This document shows, in pieces, positions 6,541 to 6,982 of a DNA stretch of 6,982 bases. The DNA comes from an uncultured Asticcacaulis sp. (lineage in GTDB: Bacteria > Pseudomonadota > Alphaproteobacteria > Caulobacterales > Caulobacteraceae). The notes beneath the pieces are model-generated. The model worked only from the letters and a program-made list of their open reading frames with translations, was not told the origin of the DNA and ran no database searches. The stretch spans positions 1-6,982 of the forward strand of contig CAMLLA010000224.1 of the NCBI GenBank assembly GCA_946480525.1, read 5' to 3'. A program made the position numbers and the translations under genes. Numbering within the stretch: position 1 is the stretch's first letter; each line of letters opens with the position of its first letter.

Positions 6541-6856
6541 CGCGCGCCATGCGTTTGTTCAACTGCCGGGTCAGCCACAGGAAGAACATGTGGTAGTCGC
6601 CGATAAACGACCACAGTGGATATGTGAACGTTGCGGGCTTATTGCGCTCGACGAAGAAATGCCCGATCCAGGCGCAACCATAACCTGCCAGTAGTCCTGC
6701 AGGAATCCATAGCGGATTGCCCGTCCATAAGGTTGCGATAAGGGCGGCGATACCGCAGCTTGATCCGACATAGTGAAGCGTACGCGTCAGCGGCCGGCTG
6801 TGTTCGCTGAGGTAAAAATCGAAAAAGGCCGAGTAGGTGCGGTAGCGCGTCTCCAT
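6527..6856 (-). CDS. Mpo1-like (DUF962) membrane protein
   Basis: A 109-residue protein of the DUF962/Mpo1 family. Yeast Mpo1 is an iron-dependent dioxygenase in 2-hydroxy fatty acid alpha-oxidation; the role of the bacterial members is largely unassigned. Family features visible are FYLSEHSRPLTRTLHYVG (14-31) with His19 and His28, then a hydrophobic hairpin (about 33-63), then GYGCAWIGHFFVERNKPATF (58-77) with His66, and FIGDYHMFFLW (84-94) with His89. The four histidines are the likely metal-site candidates. The ATG at 6856 gives the N-terminus most like the family (METRYRTYSAFF). Other in-frame ATGs are at 6871, which would follow the upstream gene's stop by four bases, and at 6892 and 6910, which would overlap that gene. 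None has a strong ribosome-binding site; GGATGG lies eleven bases before 6856. The stop lies inside the ATP12 coding end on the other strand. Confidence 0.88.
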   Translation of the reverse strand: METRYRTYSAFFDFYLSEHSRPLTRTLHYVGSSCGIAALIATLWTGNPLWIPAGLLAGYGCAWIGHFFVERNKPATFTYPLWSFIGDYHMFFLWLTRQLNKRMARVRGS

Positions 6857-6875
6857 ACGCCATATTACCATCCGG

Positions 6876-6982
6876 TCAGCGATCCAGGGCATAATTTTCG
6901 GTGACGCCATACGACAGGTCTGGAAGGTCCAGTTCCGTCGTCTTGCGGTTAAAAGCTTGCAGCGAAAGTGGGCCGATGACGC
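6876..6982 (-). CDS. C-terminal fragment of an unidentified protein, running off the right edge
   Basis: On the minus strand a frame is open from the window edge (first full codon at 6980) to a TGA at 6876-6878, giving 34 residues that begin VIGPLSLQAFNRKTTELDLP and end YGVTENYALDR. There is no start codon here, since the gene begins to the right. Third positions are about 65% G or C, in line with the neighbours, and the peptide has normal composition. The stop lies 4 bases before one possible Mpo1-like start and 19 before the other, an ordinary operon spacing. I do not recognise the family from this short piece. Two competing frames are also open here: the minus-strand frame continuous with the Mpo1-like gene, and a plus-strand frame. 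This makes the call probable rather than certain. Confidence 0.5.
   Translation of the reverse strand, partial: VIGPLSLQAFNRKTTELDLPDLSYGVTENYALDR

Noticed and set aside
6541..6694. Plus-strand reading frame continuing past the ATP12 stop (frame starting at 6413)
   Set aside because: It runs opposite the Mpo1-like gene, whose conserved histidine motifs are all on the minus strand; the plus frame has no signature.
1..6982. Possible defence island, mobile element, CRISPR, tRNA or toxin-antitoxin pair
   Set aside because: No transposase, integrase, direct-repeat array, tRNA-like fold or small paired genes were seen. All genes are compact housekeeping-type genes with uniform codon use, so there is no sign of recent transfer.

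Overview
The window looks like ordinary chromosomal DNA from an alphaproteobacterium, about 60% GC by eye and almost fully coding. The best pointer is an ATP12-family F1-ATPase assembly chaperone directly behind an RluC-type pseudouridine synthase and a HAD phosphatase; this order is familiar from alphaproteobacteria, especially Caulobacterales. Asticcacaulis or a relative is my guess from gene content and moderate GC; no marker in the window settles it.

Layout. (1) Positions 1-828, plus strand: the 3' part of a luciferase-like flavin-dependent oxidoreductase. (2) Positions 829-3674, minus strand, reading from right to left: a HIT-family protein, a histidine phosphatase joined to it by a TAATG stop/start overlap, and a large DUF4153 membrane protein 42 bases further on. 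They probably form one operon. (3) Positions 3675-3750: a 76-base divergent spacer, the only real intergenic region, which should hold the promoters of both flanking units. (4) Positions 3751-6540, plus strand: crcB (fluoride channel), rluC, a HAD phosphatase and the ATP12 chaperone, with three successive ATGA overlaps, so a tightly coupled operon. (5) Positions 6527-6982, minus strand: a small Mpo1-like (DUF962) membrane protein whose end overlaps ATP12 by 14 bases, preceded by the C-terminal 34 codons of another gene that enters from the right edge.

The plus-strand operon combines fluoride detoxification, 23S rRNA modification, small-molecule dephosphorylation and ATP synthase assembly; the genes share expression rather than a single pathway. 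The minus-strand unit groups two small phosphate-chemistry enzymes with a membrane protein of unknown function.

I found no RNA genes, insertion sequences, CRISPR arrays, integrase, toxin-antitoxin pair or defence genes. I do not think the window holds a new multi-gene system. The most open items are the DUF4153 protein with its soluble C-terminal region, and the unidentified partial gene at the right edge.
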